Positions 4,946 to 5,362 of a stretch of DNA of 5,362 bases are shown here, piece after piece. Origin of the DNA: Barnesiella sp. (GTDB lineage: Bacteria > Bacteroidota > Bacteroidia > Bacteroidales > Muribaculaceae); contig JAAVEX010000008.1 in assembly GCA_014801065.1 (NCBI GenBank), forward strand, positions 31,855 to 37,216, read 5' to 3'. Within the stretch, counting starts at the first letter, position 1; each line of letters starts with the position of its first letter. Position numbers and translations under genes: made by a program. Below the pieces are notes generated by a model. That model worked only from the letters and a program-made list of their open reading frames with translations, searched no databases and was not told where the DNA came from.

Positions 4946-5362
4946 TCATTTTTTAATTTTGTTTCCTTTAGCGAAGCCGATCTGCGAGCGCACGCATCGG
5001 AAGCCGATATATGAACGCTGTTCGTTCTGATACTCCCACATGCGGATATCGCTGCGGATATTGTGGGCCACATCTTTCCACGAACCGCCTCTGACGATCT
5101 TGCGCTTCATCTTGTAGGGGTCTTCCTTGGCGGCATCATATCGATATTCGGGATTGAGATCGCTCGTGAGCTTGCTGACGCTTTCGGTGAAGGCGGTGGA
5201 GGTCCATTCGCTCACGTTGCCGGCCATGTCGTAGAGACCGAAATCATTAGGCGAATAAGTTCCGACGCGCGATGTGATCAGCTGACCATCCTGGACATAG
5301 TTGCCATCCTGAGGCTTGAAGTTGGCATAGAAGCAGCCTTTTTCCTCAGTGAGCGGCAGATC
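4946..5362 (-). CDS. porK: PorK/GldK, outer-membrane ring lipoprotein of the type IX secretion system, C-terminal part
   Basis: The minus-strand frame is open from the right edge (5362) to TGA at 4948-4946, giving 138 visible C-terminal residues; the lipoprotein signal and the start lie outside. The visible blocks are those of the formylglycine-generating-enzyme/sulfatase-modifying-factor fold as found in PorK/GldK: GCFYANFKP (9-17 of the visible part), NDFGLYDMAGNVSEWT (39-54), VRGGSW (90-95) and GFRCV (120-124). The cysteine pair that binds copper in true FGEs should follow the GGSW block, but here the segment reads KDVAHNIRSDIR with no cysteine, so catalysis is unlikely and a structural role fits. 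In the family PorK is a lipoprotein under the outer membrane that forms the ring with PorN. Starting at the methionine at 5227 would cut the domain in two and is wrong. A basic tail (KGNKIKK) ends the protein. It is first of the visible porKLMN genes. Confidence 0.95.
   Translation of the reverse strand, partial: DLPLTEEKGCFYANFKPQDGNYVQDGQLITSRVGTYSPNDFGLYDMAGNVSEWTSTAFTESVSKLTSDLNPEYRYDAAKEDPYKMKRKIVRGGSWKDVAHNIRSDIRMWEYQNEQRSYIGFRCVRSQIGFAKGNKIKK

Noticed and set aside
1..5362. CRISPR array, tRNA, rRNA or prophage genes
   Set aside because: No regularly spaced repeats, no cloverleaf-like or rRNA sequence and no phage-type proteins were seen in the window.

Overview
The window comes from a member of the Bacteroidota, most likely a gut-type Bacteroidales with moderate GC (Muribaculaceae-like is a guess). 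The evidence is four consecutive minus-strand genes that match the core of the type IX secretion system (T9SS), a machine restricted to this phylum, in the conserved order porK-porL-porM-porN (gldKLMN in gliding relatives). Shine-Dalgarno sequences are weak ahead of porL, porM and porN, as is usual in the phylum.

Layout, reading the minus strand from right to left: the 3' part of porK (outer-membrane lipoprotein with a formylglycine-generating-enzyme-like fold, cut by the right edge); porL (two-helix inner-membrane motor subunit); porM (single-pass inner-membrane protein with a long periplasmic shaft); a 222-nt gap; porN (periplasmic ring partner of PorK). A strong rho-independent terminator lies 24 nt past the porN stop and closes the operon. 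Beyond it is a separate minus-strand gene for a 161-aa protein with a SecB-like layout. At the left edge the 3' end of a plus-strand YhcC-type radical SAM gene converges on that gene, and the two coding regions overlap by 7 nt.

How the genes work together (family knowledge): PorL and PorM form the proton-driven motor in the inner membrane. PorM spans the periplasm and contacts the PorK-PorN ring under the outer membrane, powering export of proteins carrying a T9SS C-terminal signal. The operon promoter and any porP lie outside the window to the right.

Most unusual points: (1) the porM-porN gap holds a 189-nt AT-rich segment bounded by perfect 15-bp inverted repeats, resembling a miniature transposable element or large hairpin inserted in an essential-type secretion operon, with a 39-codon open frame inside; (2) PorN carries an alanine/acidic and then strongly lysine/arginine-rich C-terminal tail resembling histone H1; (3) a SecB-like protein is encoded directly beyond the operon, and its ribosome-binding region is a 14-bp tandem duplication.
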